Assembly: GCF_000191065.1 (NCBI RefSeq)
Contig: NZ_GL872283.1
Location: forward strand, 1,085,444 to 1,149,443
From: Prevotella multiformis DSM 16608
GTDB lineage: Bacteria; Bacteroidota; Bacteroidia; Bacteroidales; Bacteroidaceae
Length of the DNA stretch: 64,000 nt
Direction of reading: 5' to 3'
In this document: positions 26,223 through 33,661 of the stretch, one piece after another
How the letters are laid out: each line of letters starts with the position of its first letter
How positions within the stretch are numbered: the stretch's first letter is position 1
The notes under the pieces: generated by a model
Databases searched by the model: none
Seen by the model: only the letters and a program-made list of their open reading frames with translations
What the model was told of the DNA's origin: nothing
Position numbers and translations under genes: made by a program

Positions 26223-27293
26223 CTACCTGTTCACTATCTCCAGCTGCTGGCGCACGCTCTCTTCATGGATCAGCTCGAAGACCTGTGCGGCAAAGTTGGG
26301 ATCCATGCCGCAAAGACTTGCCTGTGCACCGCGCTTCTCAAGTATCTCATTGTACCTGCCGGTCTGCAGGACCGTCATGTTATGCTCTTTCTTGAAAGTG
26401 CCGATTTCACGGCAGATACGGAAACGCTTGGAAAGAAGTCCCATCAGCGAGTTGTCCACCTCGTCGATCTGCGCACGGAGAAGGCGGAGTCCTTCAGTCG
26501 TTGAGGTATGGTCACGCACGACCAGAAGCGACAGGATATAATCGAGAATATCGGGCGTGACCTGCTGCTTCGCATCACTCCAGGCTTTCTCCGGATTACA
26601 GTGGCTCTCGACGATCAGTCCGTCGAATCCCAGGTCCATCGCCTGCTGGCAGAGCGGCGCTATCAGGTCACGGCGGCCCCCGATGTGGCTCGGGTCACAG
26701 ATGATGGGAAGCCCCGGGATACGCCGGCGCAGCTCGATGGGAATCTGCCACATCGGCACGTTGCGGTAGATCTTCTTTTCGTAGCTTGAGAAGCCACGGT
26801 GTATCACGCCCAGCCGCTTCAGCCCGGCCTGGTTCAGCCGCTGCAGCGCTCCTATCCATAGCTCAAGGTCGGGATTGACAGGATTCTTCACCAGCACGGG
26901 AATGTCCATCCCCTGCAGGGTGTCTGCCAGTGCCTGCATGGCAAAGGGATTGGCAGAGGTACGCGCCCCTATCCAGAGTATGTCCATGCCGTACTTCAAG
27001 GCCAGTTCGACGTGTTCGGGCGTTGCCACTTCGGTAGAGATCAGCATGCCTGTCTCTTCCTTCACCTCCTTCATCCAGGGCAAGGCCGTTTCGCCATTGC
27101 CCTCAAATCCACCGGGCTTCGTACGCGGCTTCCATATCCCGGCACGGAAGATATGGCAGCCTTTGTCTGCCAGGCTGCGTGCCGTGGACATTACCTGTTC
27201 TTCCGTCTCTGCCGAGCAGGGACCAGCGATGACAACAGGGCGAACATTGTCGCTCGGGAGTCTTAAAGGTTCTAAGTCTAATTCCATAATCAT
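26223..27293 (-). CDS. Bifunctional DAHP synthase / chorismate mutase
   Basis: The N-terminal domain (about residues 1-255) is a type I-beta 3-deoxy-7-phosphoheptulonate synthase, condensing phosphoenolpyruvate and erythrose 4-phosphate: VVIAGPCSAETEEQ near residue 20, KPRTKPGGFEGNG near residue 54 and ICDPSHIGGRRD near residue 198. The C-terminal 90 residues form a type II (AroQ) chorismate mutase, LRLLRAQIDEVDNSLMGLLS with KRFRICREIGTFKK. The start at 27293 (MIMELDLEP) leaves 95 nt after the aminotransferase; longer in-frame extensions are translated non-coding sequence. In such fusions the mutase domain often lets prephenate inhibit the first shikimate step (family knowledge). Confidence 0.93.
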   Translation of the reverse strand: MIMELDLEPLRLPSDNVRPVVIAGPCSAETEEQVMSTARSLADKGCHIFRAGIWKPRTKPGGFEGNGETALPWMKEVKEETGMLISTEVATPEHVELALKYGMDILWIGARTSANPFAMQALADTLQGMDIPVLVKNPVNPDLELWIGALQRLNQAGLKRLGVIHRGFSSYEKKIYRNVPMWQIPIELRRRIPGLPIICDPSHIGGRRDLIAPLCQQAMDLGFDGLIVESHCNPEKAWSDAKQQVTPDILDYILSLLVVRDHTSTTEGLRLLRAQIDEVDNSLMGLLSKRFRICREIGTFKKEHNMTVLQTGRYNEILEKRGAQASLCGMDPNFAAQVFELIHEESVRQQLEIVNR

Positions 27294-27388
27294 CTGTTCT
27301 TTAGTTTCACTTGATGGGATGAGCGCATCGTCCCGTTCCTCCTCAAAAGCCGCACCGGCGGCAACGGCACGGCATCCGGCATACCGCC

Positions 27389-28576
27389 TTACCACTCCAG
27401 GGCGGCAATACGGTCGCATGCCTCCGCCATCCTCTCGTCTTTTGCACACAAGGAAATGCGGACATAACGCCTGCCGTTGCTGCCGAAGATGAATCCCGGG
27501 GTAAGGAACACACGTGCCCCGTGCAGCACCCGTTCGGTCAGTTCCTCCGCATCGGCGTACTTCTCCGGTATCTTTCCCCACAGGAACATCCCCACCTGTG
27601 CCCTGTCGAAACGGCAGCCCAGCAGTGTCAACATCTCTTCGGCCAGGACACGCCGCCGGCGATAGACCTCTATGTTATACCGCCGATGCCATTCATCCGT
27701 ATTCGTCCTCATGGCCTCCGCCGCAGCCAGCTGTATGCCCCGGAAAGTTCCCGAATCGATGTTGCTCTTCACTTTCAGTATCCACGAGATGAAAGTAGGA
27801 TTGCTGATGCACATCCCCACACGCCATCCCGGCATATTGTAAGCCTTCGACATGGAATTGAGCTCTATGCAGCAGTCTTTGGCACCGGGCACCTGCAGCA
27901 GGCTCAGCTTCTCTCCCTCGTTGAGGATAAACGAGTAAGGATTGTCGTTGACAACCACGATTCCATGCCGGCGGGCAAAGTCGACCAGCCTGACATAGGT
28001 CTCCCGGCGGGCGTTACCGCCGGTCGGCATGTTCGGATAATTCGTCCACATCAGGCGGACACGGCCCAGATCCATCCGCTCCAATGCGTCGAAATCGGGC
28101 TGCCATCCCCTTTCCTCCCGCAGGTCGTAGGTCACGACCTCTGCTCCGAGCAGCCGTGAGAGGGATGTGTAGGTGGGATAACCGGGATCCGGGACAAGCA
28201 CCTGTTCGCCGGGATTGACAAAGGCCAGGGTGACGTGCAGGATACCTTCCTTCGATCCGATAAGCGGCTGTACCTCGGTCAGCGCATCCACCTCCACGCC
28301 ATACCAGCGTTTATAGAAGTCGGCCATCGCCCCGCGCAGTTCGGCTGTGCCCATGGTGGGCTGATAGCCATGCCCTGCCGCCTCCCGGGCGACCTCGCAG
28401 AGCTTGTCAATGGTCTGCTTCGAGGGAGGCTGGTCGGGACTGCCGACAGCCAGGGAGATGATGTCCTGTCCTTCCGCATTCAGTTCTGCCACTTCTTTCA
28501 GTTTGCGCGAGAAGTAGTACTCCTGCACCTCCCGTACACGGCTTGCCGGCTGTATCATAGGCTGTTTCCTTTTCAT
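27389..28576 (-). CDS. PLP-dependent aminotransferase, class I/II (aromatic pathway)
   Basis: A 395-residue fold type I aminotransferase. Visible: SVAVGSPDQPP-like N-terminus (SLAVGSPDQPPS), NYPNMPTGGNA near residue 165, and the PLP lysine in SMSKAYNMPGWRVGM near residue 233. Its place between pheA and DAHP synthase/chorismate mutase suggests that it transaminates phenylpyruvate, 4-hydroxyphenylpyruvate or prephenate. The start at 28576 (MKRKQPM) is preferred over one ten codons upstream. Sequence alone does not settle substrate preference. Confidence 0.9.
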   Translation of the reverse strand: MKRKQPMIQPASRVREVQEYYFSRKLKEVAELNAEGQDIISLAVGSPDQPPSKQTIDKLCEVAREAAGHGYQPTMGTAELRGAMADFYKRWYGVEVDALTEVQPLIGSKEGILHVTLAFVNPGEQVLVPDPGYPTYTSLSRLLGAEVVTYDLREERGWQPDFDALERMDLGRVRLMWTNYPNMPTGGNARRETYVRLVDFARRHGIVVVNDNPYSFILNEGEKLSLLQVPGAKDCCIELNSMSKAYNMPGWRVGMCISNPTFISWILKVKSNIDSGTFRGIQLAAAEAMRTNTDEWHRRYNIEVYRRRRVLAEEMLTLLGCRFDRAQVGMFLWGKIPEKYADAEELTERVLHGARVFLTPGFIFGSNGRRYVRISLCAKDERMAEACDRIAALEW

Positions 28577-28626
28577 CTGCTGTTCATGTTCTGTCTGCCG
28601 GGGCACTTTCCCCGCGCCGACGGCTG

Positions 28627-29457
28627 CTAATGTTCTCTGTACTCTCCCAGAATCCTGATGCTTTTCACCAGCGGAGTGATGGCGTCTATCGACTGCCGGT
28701 AGCGGGTGAGGCTGTCAAAAGTCAGGTCTACATAGAAGAGGTATTCCCACTCGTGCCCGATGACGGGCAGAGACTGTATCTTCGTGAGATTGATGCCATA
28801 GAAAGAGAGGATGGTCAGCACCTTGCTCAGAGACCCCTCTTCATGCGGCAGCGAGAATACGATGCTCGCCTTGTCCACATCCGTCAGCGGACGGAGGAAG
28901 TCGGCCTTCTGCGGCTGGCAGGCAATGAGGAAACGTGTGAAGTTGTGCTTGTTGTCCTCTATCGAATCCTCGAGAATCTTCAGTCCGTAGATCCGTGCGG
29001 CATCCGCGGCGCAGATAGCCGCCCGGCCGCGGCAACGTTTCCGTGCGATACAGGCAGCCGCCCCGGCCGTATCATCAGCCTCCACGGCCTTGAGAGCAGG
29101 ATGACCGGCAAGGAACGAACGGCACTGCATGAATGCCACAGGGTGGGAATGAACCTCGGTGACCGTTGTCCAGTCGTCGTCAGGCAGGCAGCAGATGCAG
29201 TGCTGGATATGGAGCCGCTGCTCGCCTACGACCATTGTCCCCGACTTGCGCAGGAGATCGTAATTGTGCAGCAGGCTGCCGGCTATCGTGTTCTCGATGG
29301 CGAGCAGCGCGATGACCGTCGGGTCTTTTTCCACCTCCTCGAACACCTTCTCAAAAGTGGTGCAGCATATAAGCTGTACCTGTTCATCGGGAAAGTAAGC
29401 ATGGGCGGCAATGTCGTGGAAACATCCCCGTTCTCCCTGTATGGCTATTCGTTTCAT
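28627..29457 (-). CDS. pheA: Prephenate dehydratase
   Basis: Converts prephenate to phenylpyruvate, the phenylalanine branch. The 276-residue product starts RIAIQGERGCFHDIAA, has the catalytic Thr-Arg-Phe motif in NFTRFLIAC near residue 172, and a C-terminal ACT domain (about 190-276) for feedback by Phe, with EEGSLSKVLTILSFYGINL. The usual ESRP effector motif reads IQSLP here. No chorismate mutase domain. It is the first structural gene of the operon, preceded by a leader peptide and attenuator. Confidence 0.94.
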   Translation of the reverse strand: MKRIAIQGERGCFHDIAAHAYFPDEQVQLICCTTFEKVFEEVEKDPTVIALLAIENTIAGSLLHNYDLLRKSGTMVVGEQRLHIQHCICCLPDDDWTTVTEVHSHPVAFMQCRSFLAGHPALKAVEADDTAGAAACIARKRCRGRAAICAADAARIYGLKILEDSIEDNKHNFTRFLIACQPQKADFLRPLTDVDKASIVFSLPHEEGSLSKVLTILSFYGINLTKIQSLPVIGHEWEYLFYVDLTFDSLTRYRQSIDAITPLVKSIRILGEYREH

Positions 29458-29506
29458 CTGCTTCGTCTGTTTTGTGGAGAACCGGCCCGTCAGAAGGCCG
29501 GTCTAC

Positions 29507-29540
29507 GAAAAACGGCCCTGCCCAGGAATGGGCGGGACCG
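29507..29540 (-). terminator. Attenuator terminator in the pheA leader
   Basis: Minus strand: CGGTCCCGCCCA (29540-29529), a short loop, TGGGCAGGGCCG (29524-29513), then TTTTT. Eleven of 12 pairs form. It lies 47 nt after the leader peptide stop and 50 nt before pheA, so it would stop transcription before the structural genes. Its 5' arm holds TCCCGCC (29537-29531), complementary to GGCGGGA (29605-29599) inside the leader peptide gene, giving a competing antiterminator. Confidence 0.85.
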
Positions 29541-29586
29541 CTTCGTCGTCTGTTTCTTGCTTTATGTGATGGTCATAAGTTGAAAT

Positions 29587-29673
29587 CTACACGCAACCTC
29601 CCGCCTTGCAACTTTCTGCAAAGAAAAAATAAAAGTAACGGAAAGATACATAAGACGTGCTCATAATCTTCAT
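29587..29673 (-). CDS. Phe/Tyr-rich leader peptide of the pheA operon (28 residues)
   Basis: A short open frame from ATG 29673 to TAG 29587, starting about 15-20 nt after the predicted transcription start. It encodes SFRYFYFFF at residues 10-18: five Phe and two Tyr in nine residues. A stalled ribosome at these codons (low charged tRNA-Phe or tRNA-Tyr) would leave GGCGGGA near the end of the frame free to pair with the 5' arm of the terminator downstream. This is the layout of classical attenuation (pheL in enterobacteria). Too short for usual gene callers. The coding function is inferred from composition and position. Confidence 0.85.
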   Translation of the reverse strand: MKIMSTSYVSFRYFYFFFAESCKAGGCV

Positions 29674-29692
29674 TTTCGTTTGTATTCGACTG

Positions 29693-29724
29693 CAAATTTA
29701 TTACTTTTATTTCTTATCACCAAA
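29693..29724 (-). promoter_or_regulatory. Promoter of the pheA operon
   Basis: Minus strand: TTTG at 29724-29721, exactly 20 nt spacer, TAAATTTG at 29700-29693. A full match to the Bacteroidetes consensus, placing the transcription start just before the leader peptide. Confidence 0.85.
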
Positions 29725-29913
29725 CTTTTCGTGGAGAAATATGCATCTTCAGGAATTTGGAGTGATGAGGCTTTTCCTGTGAATTGACGACCTTGATGAA
29801 ATATCACACAGAAACAGTGAGCTGTTGGAAACAGTAAAAAGGTAAAAGAGTAAAAAGGTAAACATTATTCTCTCATTCCGCCGTCCTGCCCCCGCTTTCC
29901 CAGCTTCTCCGTG

Positions 29914-29961
29914 CTCATTATGTAGCAGACTTACTTTATCACTCCATATTTCGGGAGAACC
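29914..29961. repeat. 48-bp direct repeat, copy 1
   Basis: Begins CTCATTATGTAGCAG and ends GGGAGAACC. It is identical to 30063-30110 except for one base near the end, and the two copies flank a 101-bp segment that contains the 14-bp tandem repeats. Confidence 0.9.
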
Positions 29962-29987
29962 CTTTTTGATGGATGCAATATAGTGGA

Positions 29988-30057
29988 CAAACCTCAAATC
30001 TCAAACCTCAAATCTCAAACCTCAAATCTCAAACCTCAAATCTCAAACCTCAAATCT
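29988..30057. repeat. Tandem repeat, five exact copies of 14 bp
   Basis: Unit CAAACCTCAAATCT, five perfect copies followed by a half copy (CAAACCT) that runs into the second 48-bp repeat. The unit length is not a multiple of three and no gene covers it. Copy number is likely to vary by slippage. Confidence 0.95.
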
Positions 30058-30062
30058 CAAAC

Positions 30063-30110
30063 CTCATTATGTAGCAGACTTACTTTATCACTCCATATTT
30101 CGGAAGAACC
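30063..30110. repeat. 48-bp direct repeat, copy 2
   Basis: 47 of 48 positions match copy 1 at 29914-29961. On the minus strand its end reads GGTTCTTCCG, also found at the ends of the hairpin element at 37548. Confidence 0.9.
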
Positions 30111-30166
30111 AGAAAGATTCCTCCTGCGGAAAATACTCTGTGCGATACCGGCTGCTGCCGGTGGCT

Positions 30167-30248
30167 GGTACTGCTGTTCCCAAGGGGCGGTACCGCTGTT
30201 CCCAAGGGCTGGTACCGCTGTTCCCACACGGTTGGGAATCCGGCTCCC
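30167..30248 (+). repeat. Four-unit palindromic array, copy B (diverged half-sites)
   Basis: Units start at 30167, 30189, 30211 and 30234 (steps 22, 22, 23). The first three read GGTAC-N5-TTCCC (GGTACTGCTGTTCCC, then GGTACCGCTGTTCCC twice), the last GGGAATCCGGCTCCC. The left half-site has thus changed from GGGAA to GGTAC in three units while the spacing has stayed the same. The last gap ends CGGTT as in copies C and D. The array lies 36 nt beyond the araC stop. Confidence 0.88.
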
Positions 30249-30284
30249 ATACAATCAGAGGAGGGACGTTTGTCCCTCTCCGGA

Positions 30285-31151
30285 TCATCCGCATTCCTCC
30301 CGGTACTTCCGAGGGGTCGTGCCCACCTCTCTCCGGAAGAACTTGGAGAAGGCGGATGCACTGGGGAAGTGCAGCCGGTAGGCAATCTCGCAGCCGGTCA
30401 GGCCGCCGGTCTCCAGGAGGATTTTCGCCTCCTGTACCGTCGCACGGTTAACCCAGTACATGACGCTCCGACCGCTCGCCTTCTTGATGACGGAAGACAG
30501 GTAGTGAGGGGTCATGTTCAGTTCTCCGGCATAGAAAGGAATGGAACGCTCCCTGACACAGTGGCGATGTACCAGCCGCCGGAACTTCCTGAAGGTTTCC
30601 TGCATGCGCATGGGAATACTGTCTGCCGCAGCCTTCTCGGCAGTGTCCCTGATGTACTGGACGTTGTCCACGAGTGCCTGCAGGAGATGCCGCAGCACCG
30701 TGCGGCGGACAGGGGGGACCTGCATGAAGTCCCAGACGAGGTAAATCATGCGCAGCAGCCGGTCGGCCTCTGTGGGCGAAACGGTGAGTACGCTCTCCTC
30801 CGGCAGCTCCACCCCCTTGCGGAAGATGATGGCAACGACGCGCGTTTCCTCCGATATTTTCTTTATGTCGACAATGGTATCGGCAGGCAGCACCATCAGC
30901 ATCCCCTTCTCGAGATGCCAGTCCTGGAGGTTGATGCAGAGGTCGGCATGTCCTTCCATGACAAATACCAGCCTCGGCTCTACTATCTGGTAGATCTTCC
31001 CTTCCTCGAGGAAACGGCTGTGCTGTATGTGACCGTCGATGACGAGGACGGCCTCGTCATTTGCCGTGACACGTCCCTGCTGCGGCAGCAGTTCTTCGGG
31101 ATTGATGCTGTCCATTGAGAACGGGTTGATGGTTCTGGACTTCTCTTTCAT
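30285..31151 (-). CDS. AraC family transcriptional regulator
   Basis: A 288-residue regulator with an N-terminal cupin-like sensing domain (about 20-160, VFVMEGHADLCINLQDW, MLMVLPADTIVDI) and a C-terminal double helix-turn-helix (about 190-285): YAGELNMTPHYLSSVIKKASG and EIAYRLHFPSASAFSKFFRREVGTTP, the AraC signature. It is transcribed away from a TolC/HlyD/ABC efflux operon, so it probably controls that operon in response to a small molecule. An inverted repeat of 11 bp flanks its own promoter. Confidence 0.93.
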   Translation of the reverse strand: MKEKSRTINPFSMDSINPEELLPQQGRVTANDEAVLVIDGHIQHSRFLEEGKIYQIVEPRLVFVMEGHADLCINLQDWHLEKGMLMVLPADTIVDIKKISEETRVVAIIFRKGVELPEESVLTVSPTEADRLLRMIYLVWDFMQVPPVRRTVLRHLLQALVDNVQYIRDTAEKAAADSIPMRMQETFRKFRRLVHRHCVRERSIPFYAGELNMTPHYLSSVIKKASGRSVMYWVNRATVQEAKILLETGGLTGCEIAYRLHFPSASAFSKFFRREVGTTPRKYREECG

Positions 31152-31159
31152 CTTTCCTT

Positions 31160-31232
31160 ATTGTATGATTATATTGCAAATCTAACATTATTCTCCGTAA
31201 TAATACGTGCGAGACACAGGAAATCATACAAT
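31160..31232. promoter_or_regulatory. Inverted repeat around the araC promoter, candidate operator
   Basis: ATTGTATGATT at 31160-31170 and its exact reverse complement AATCATACAAT at 31222-31232, 51 bp apart. Between them lies the minus-strand -7 box TAGATTTG (31184-31177). One regulator dimer could bind both arms; binding is inferred. Confidence 0.55.
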
Positions 31233-31282
31233 CGGGAAAGTTTTTGTTCGTATTTCATCATCTTCCTATGGCATAATAGTCC

Positions 31283-31290
31283 TATCTTTG
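31283..31290 (+). promoter_or_regulatory. -7 promoter box of the efflux operon
   Basis: Reads TATCTTTG, 45 nt before the tolC-like start at 31335. No good TTTG at -33, which fits a promoter needing an activator such as the divergent AraC protein. Confidence 0.6.
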
Positions 31291-31334
31291 CACGACAGGA
31301 AGAAGAAAACAGCCGATTAGACAAGAAAGAAGAG

Positions 31335-32621
31335 ATGAAGAAACAGCACATGAAGAAGAAATTAGGACTTCTCGCACTGGCGGTCTTTCCCATTGCCGTT
31401 CCGGCACAGACGCTGGACGAATGTCAGCAGGCGGCCGGACGGAACTATCCGCTTATCAAGCGGTACGGACTCCTTGCACGGACAACGGAACTGACGGTCA
31501 GCAACATCAGAAAGGAATGGCTGCCCCAGATCAGCGTCTCCGCCCAGGCGACCTGCCAGAGCGGCGTCGCCTCGTGGCCGGACGGCATACGGACGGCGTA
31601 CCGGCGGATGGGACTGGATATGAAAGGACTGTCCAAAGACCAGTACAGGGCGGGCATAGAAGTCACCCAGCCGCTCTACGACGGCGGGGCGGTCAGCAGC
31701 CAGGCGGGAATAGCACGGAGACAAGGAGAGGTGCAGAAGGCCGAAAACAAGGTAAACCTCTATCAGGTACGCAGACGTGTCAACGAGATGTACTTCTCAC
31801 TCCTGCTTCTCGACGAACAGATCAGGCTCAACGAAGATGCGGCGGCACTGCTGCTGTCCAGCGAGAAGACGCTTTCGGCAATGGTCAGGGCCGGTACGGC
31901 CGCCGCAAGCGACCTTGAGAATGTAAAGGCGGGACGGCTGGACAAGGAGCAGCAGAACACCGGGCTCAGGGCACAGCGGCAGATGCTGCGGCGGATGCTG
32001 GGTGTCTTCTGTGGCAGAGAGATCTACAACCTGCAGAAACCGGACGCTGTCAGGATTTCCGGGCAGACCGGCAACCGGCCGGAACTCGGGCTCTTCGACC
32101 GTCAGCTGATGCTTGTCGACGCACAGGAGAAAGCACTGGGGGCAAGGCTGCGGCCGAAGGTCGGGCTCTTCGCACAGGGCTTTTACGGTTATCCGGGACT
32201 TAACATGTTCGACGACATGATGAACCGGAAGTGGAGCCTCAACGGCATCATCGGCGTGAAGCTGTCGTGGGATGTCGGCGCACTCTATACACGGAAGAAC
32301 GACAGGGAGAAGCTGGAAGTGCAACGTGAACAGATCGGGAATATGCGGGAGGTGTTCCTCCTCAACAACCGTCTGGAACAGATACAGGCGGAGGAGAACG
32401 CCGCCCGGTACCGAAGCATGATGCTTGCCGACGACGAAATCATCAGTCTCCGCACGCACGTCCGCAAGGCCGCCGAATCGAAGCTGGCCCACGGCATCAT
32501 CGACGCCCACGGACTGATGCAGGAAATCAACAACGAGAATGCGGCCAGAATACGGCAGGCAATACACGAGATGGATATGCTACGGGAAATGTACAACCTG
32601 AAATATACCAACAACGAATGA
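31335..32621 (+). CDS. TolC family outer membrane efflux protein
   Basis: A 428-residue outer-membrane channel. The start at 31335 (MKKQHMKKKLGLLAL) gives a signal peptide ending near VPAQT; the mature protein begins LDECQQAAGRNYPLIKRY, the typical opening of OEP repeats, then has two long coiled-coil segments with heptads (about 60-200 and 280-420). It overlaps the next gene by four bases (ATGA) and is the first gene of the efflux operon. Confidence 0.9.
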   Translation: MKKQHMKKKLGLLALAVFPIAVPAQTLDECQQAAGRNYPLIKRYGLLARTTELTVSNIRKEWLPQISVSAQATCQSGVASWPDGIRTAYRRMGLDMKGLSKDQYRAGIEVTQPLYDGGAVSSQAGIARRQGEVQKAENKVNLYQVRRRVNEMYFSLLLLDEQIRLNEDAAALLLSSEKTLSAMVRAGTAAASDLENVKAGRLDKEQQNTGLRAQRQMLRRMLGVFCGREIYNLQKPDAVRISGQTGNRPELGLFDRQLMLVDAQEKALGARLRPKVGLFAQGFYGYPGLNMFDDMMNRKWSLNGIIGVKLSWDVGALYTRKNDREKLEVQREQIGNMREVFLLNNRLEQIQAEENAARYRSMMLADDEIISLRTHVRKAAESKLAHGIIDAHGLMQEINNENAARIRQAIHEMDMLREMYNLKYTNNE

Positions 32622-33652
32622 AACGACTGACGGAAATGAGAAAGATATTTTTATTCGCCGCACTTGCCCTTGGGGCGGTATCCTGCAAAGACAGCGGGAA
32701 AGAGTATGATGCCACGGGAACGTTCGAGGCTACGGAGGTGACCGTATCGGCCGAGTCCTCGGGACAGCTGGTAAGTTTTGACGTTACAGAAGGACAACTG
32801 CTCAATGGCGGGCTGACGGTAGGCCAGATCGATGCCCGTCAGCTGGCGCTGAAACGAGACCAGCTGGCTACGGACAATGACCAGCTCCGGGCGACCCATG
32901 GACAGTTCGAAGCCAACAGACGGCAGCTCGCAGCCAGCAGGCAGGCAACGGTCAGCCGGCAGCTGGACCTTGAAAAGCAGGTGGCGGCCATACGGCAGCA
33001 GATTGCCGACCAGCAAAGGGAACGGAAGCGTTTTGACGAACTGTTCCGGGACGGGGCGGCACCGCGCAGGCAGGTTGACGAGATCGATTACCAGATCCAG
33101 GTGCTGAAGAAACAGCTCGCCGCAGCCGAAGAGCAGATTGCCAGCCAGAACGCTGCATTGGCCGAACAGGACAAGGGTATCGCCGCACAGATGGAGGGCA
33201 TCGCCGCCCAACAGGCCGGCGTGGATGCCCAGCAGGCCGGCGTACGTACCCAGCAGGCACAGATTGACGACCAGATAGCCCATACTTTCGTGAAGAGTCC
33301 CATCACAGGGACGGTCCTGGAGAAGTATGCCGAACGGGGAGAGTTCGTACAGGCCGGCAGGCCACTCTTCAAGCTGGCAGACACAGTCAGGATGTTCATC
33401 CGTGCCTACATCACCTCCGCACAGCTCCGGAATGTCAGGATCGGGCAGCGGGTGAAGGTCATGGCTGACTACGGAAAAGGGCAGAAGAAGTCCTATAACG
33501 GAATCGTCACGTGGATTTCCAGCCGTTCGGAGTTCACGCCCAAGACCATCCTTACCGACGACGAGCGTGCCGACCTCGTCTATGCCGTCAAGATACGGTT
33601 CCGCAACGACGGCTATGTGAAGATCGGCATGTACGGTGAGGTGAAGTTTTAG
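32618..33652 (+). CDS. HlyD family periplasmic adaptor, lipoprotein
   Basis: A 344-residue membrane fusion protein linking the inner-membrane ABC transporter to TolC. The N-terminus has a short signal and a lipobox-like LGAVSC, so it is probably lipid-anchored. A split biotinyl-lipoyl domain (FEATEVTVSAESSGQLVSFDV near residue 35; HTFVKSPITGTVLEKYAERGEFVQAG near 225) encloses a long coiled-coil hairpin (about 70-215) rich in Gln, with near-repeats AAQQAGVDAQQAGVRTQQ. It matches the YbhG/YhiI type. The ATG overlaps the previous stop. Confidence 0.92.
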   Translation: MKRLTEMRKIFLFAALALGAVSCKDSGKEYDATGTFEATEVTVSAESSGQLVSFDVTEGQLLNGGLTVGQIDARQLALKRDQLATDNDQLRATHGQFEANRRQLAASRQATVSRQLDLEKQVAAIRQQIADQQRERKRFDELFRDGAAPRRQVDEIDYQIQVLKKQLAAAEEQIASQNAALAEQDKGIAAQMEGIAAQQAGVDAQQAGVRTQQAQIDDQIAHTFVKSPITGTVLEKYAERGEFVQAGRPLFKLADTVRMFIRAYITSAQLRNVRIGQRVKVMADYGKGQKKSYNGIVTWISSRSEFTPKTILTDDERADLVYAVKIRFRNDGYVKIGMYGEVKF

Positions 33653-33661
33653 TCAGTACCG

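Noticed and set aside
29988..30057. 14-bp tandem repeats as CRISPR or coding repeats
   Set aside because: Copies are directly adjacent without spacers, and no open frame with sensible composition uses them.
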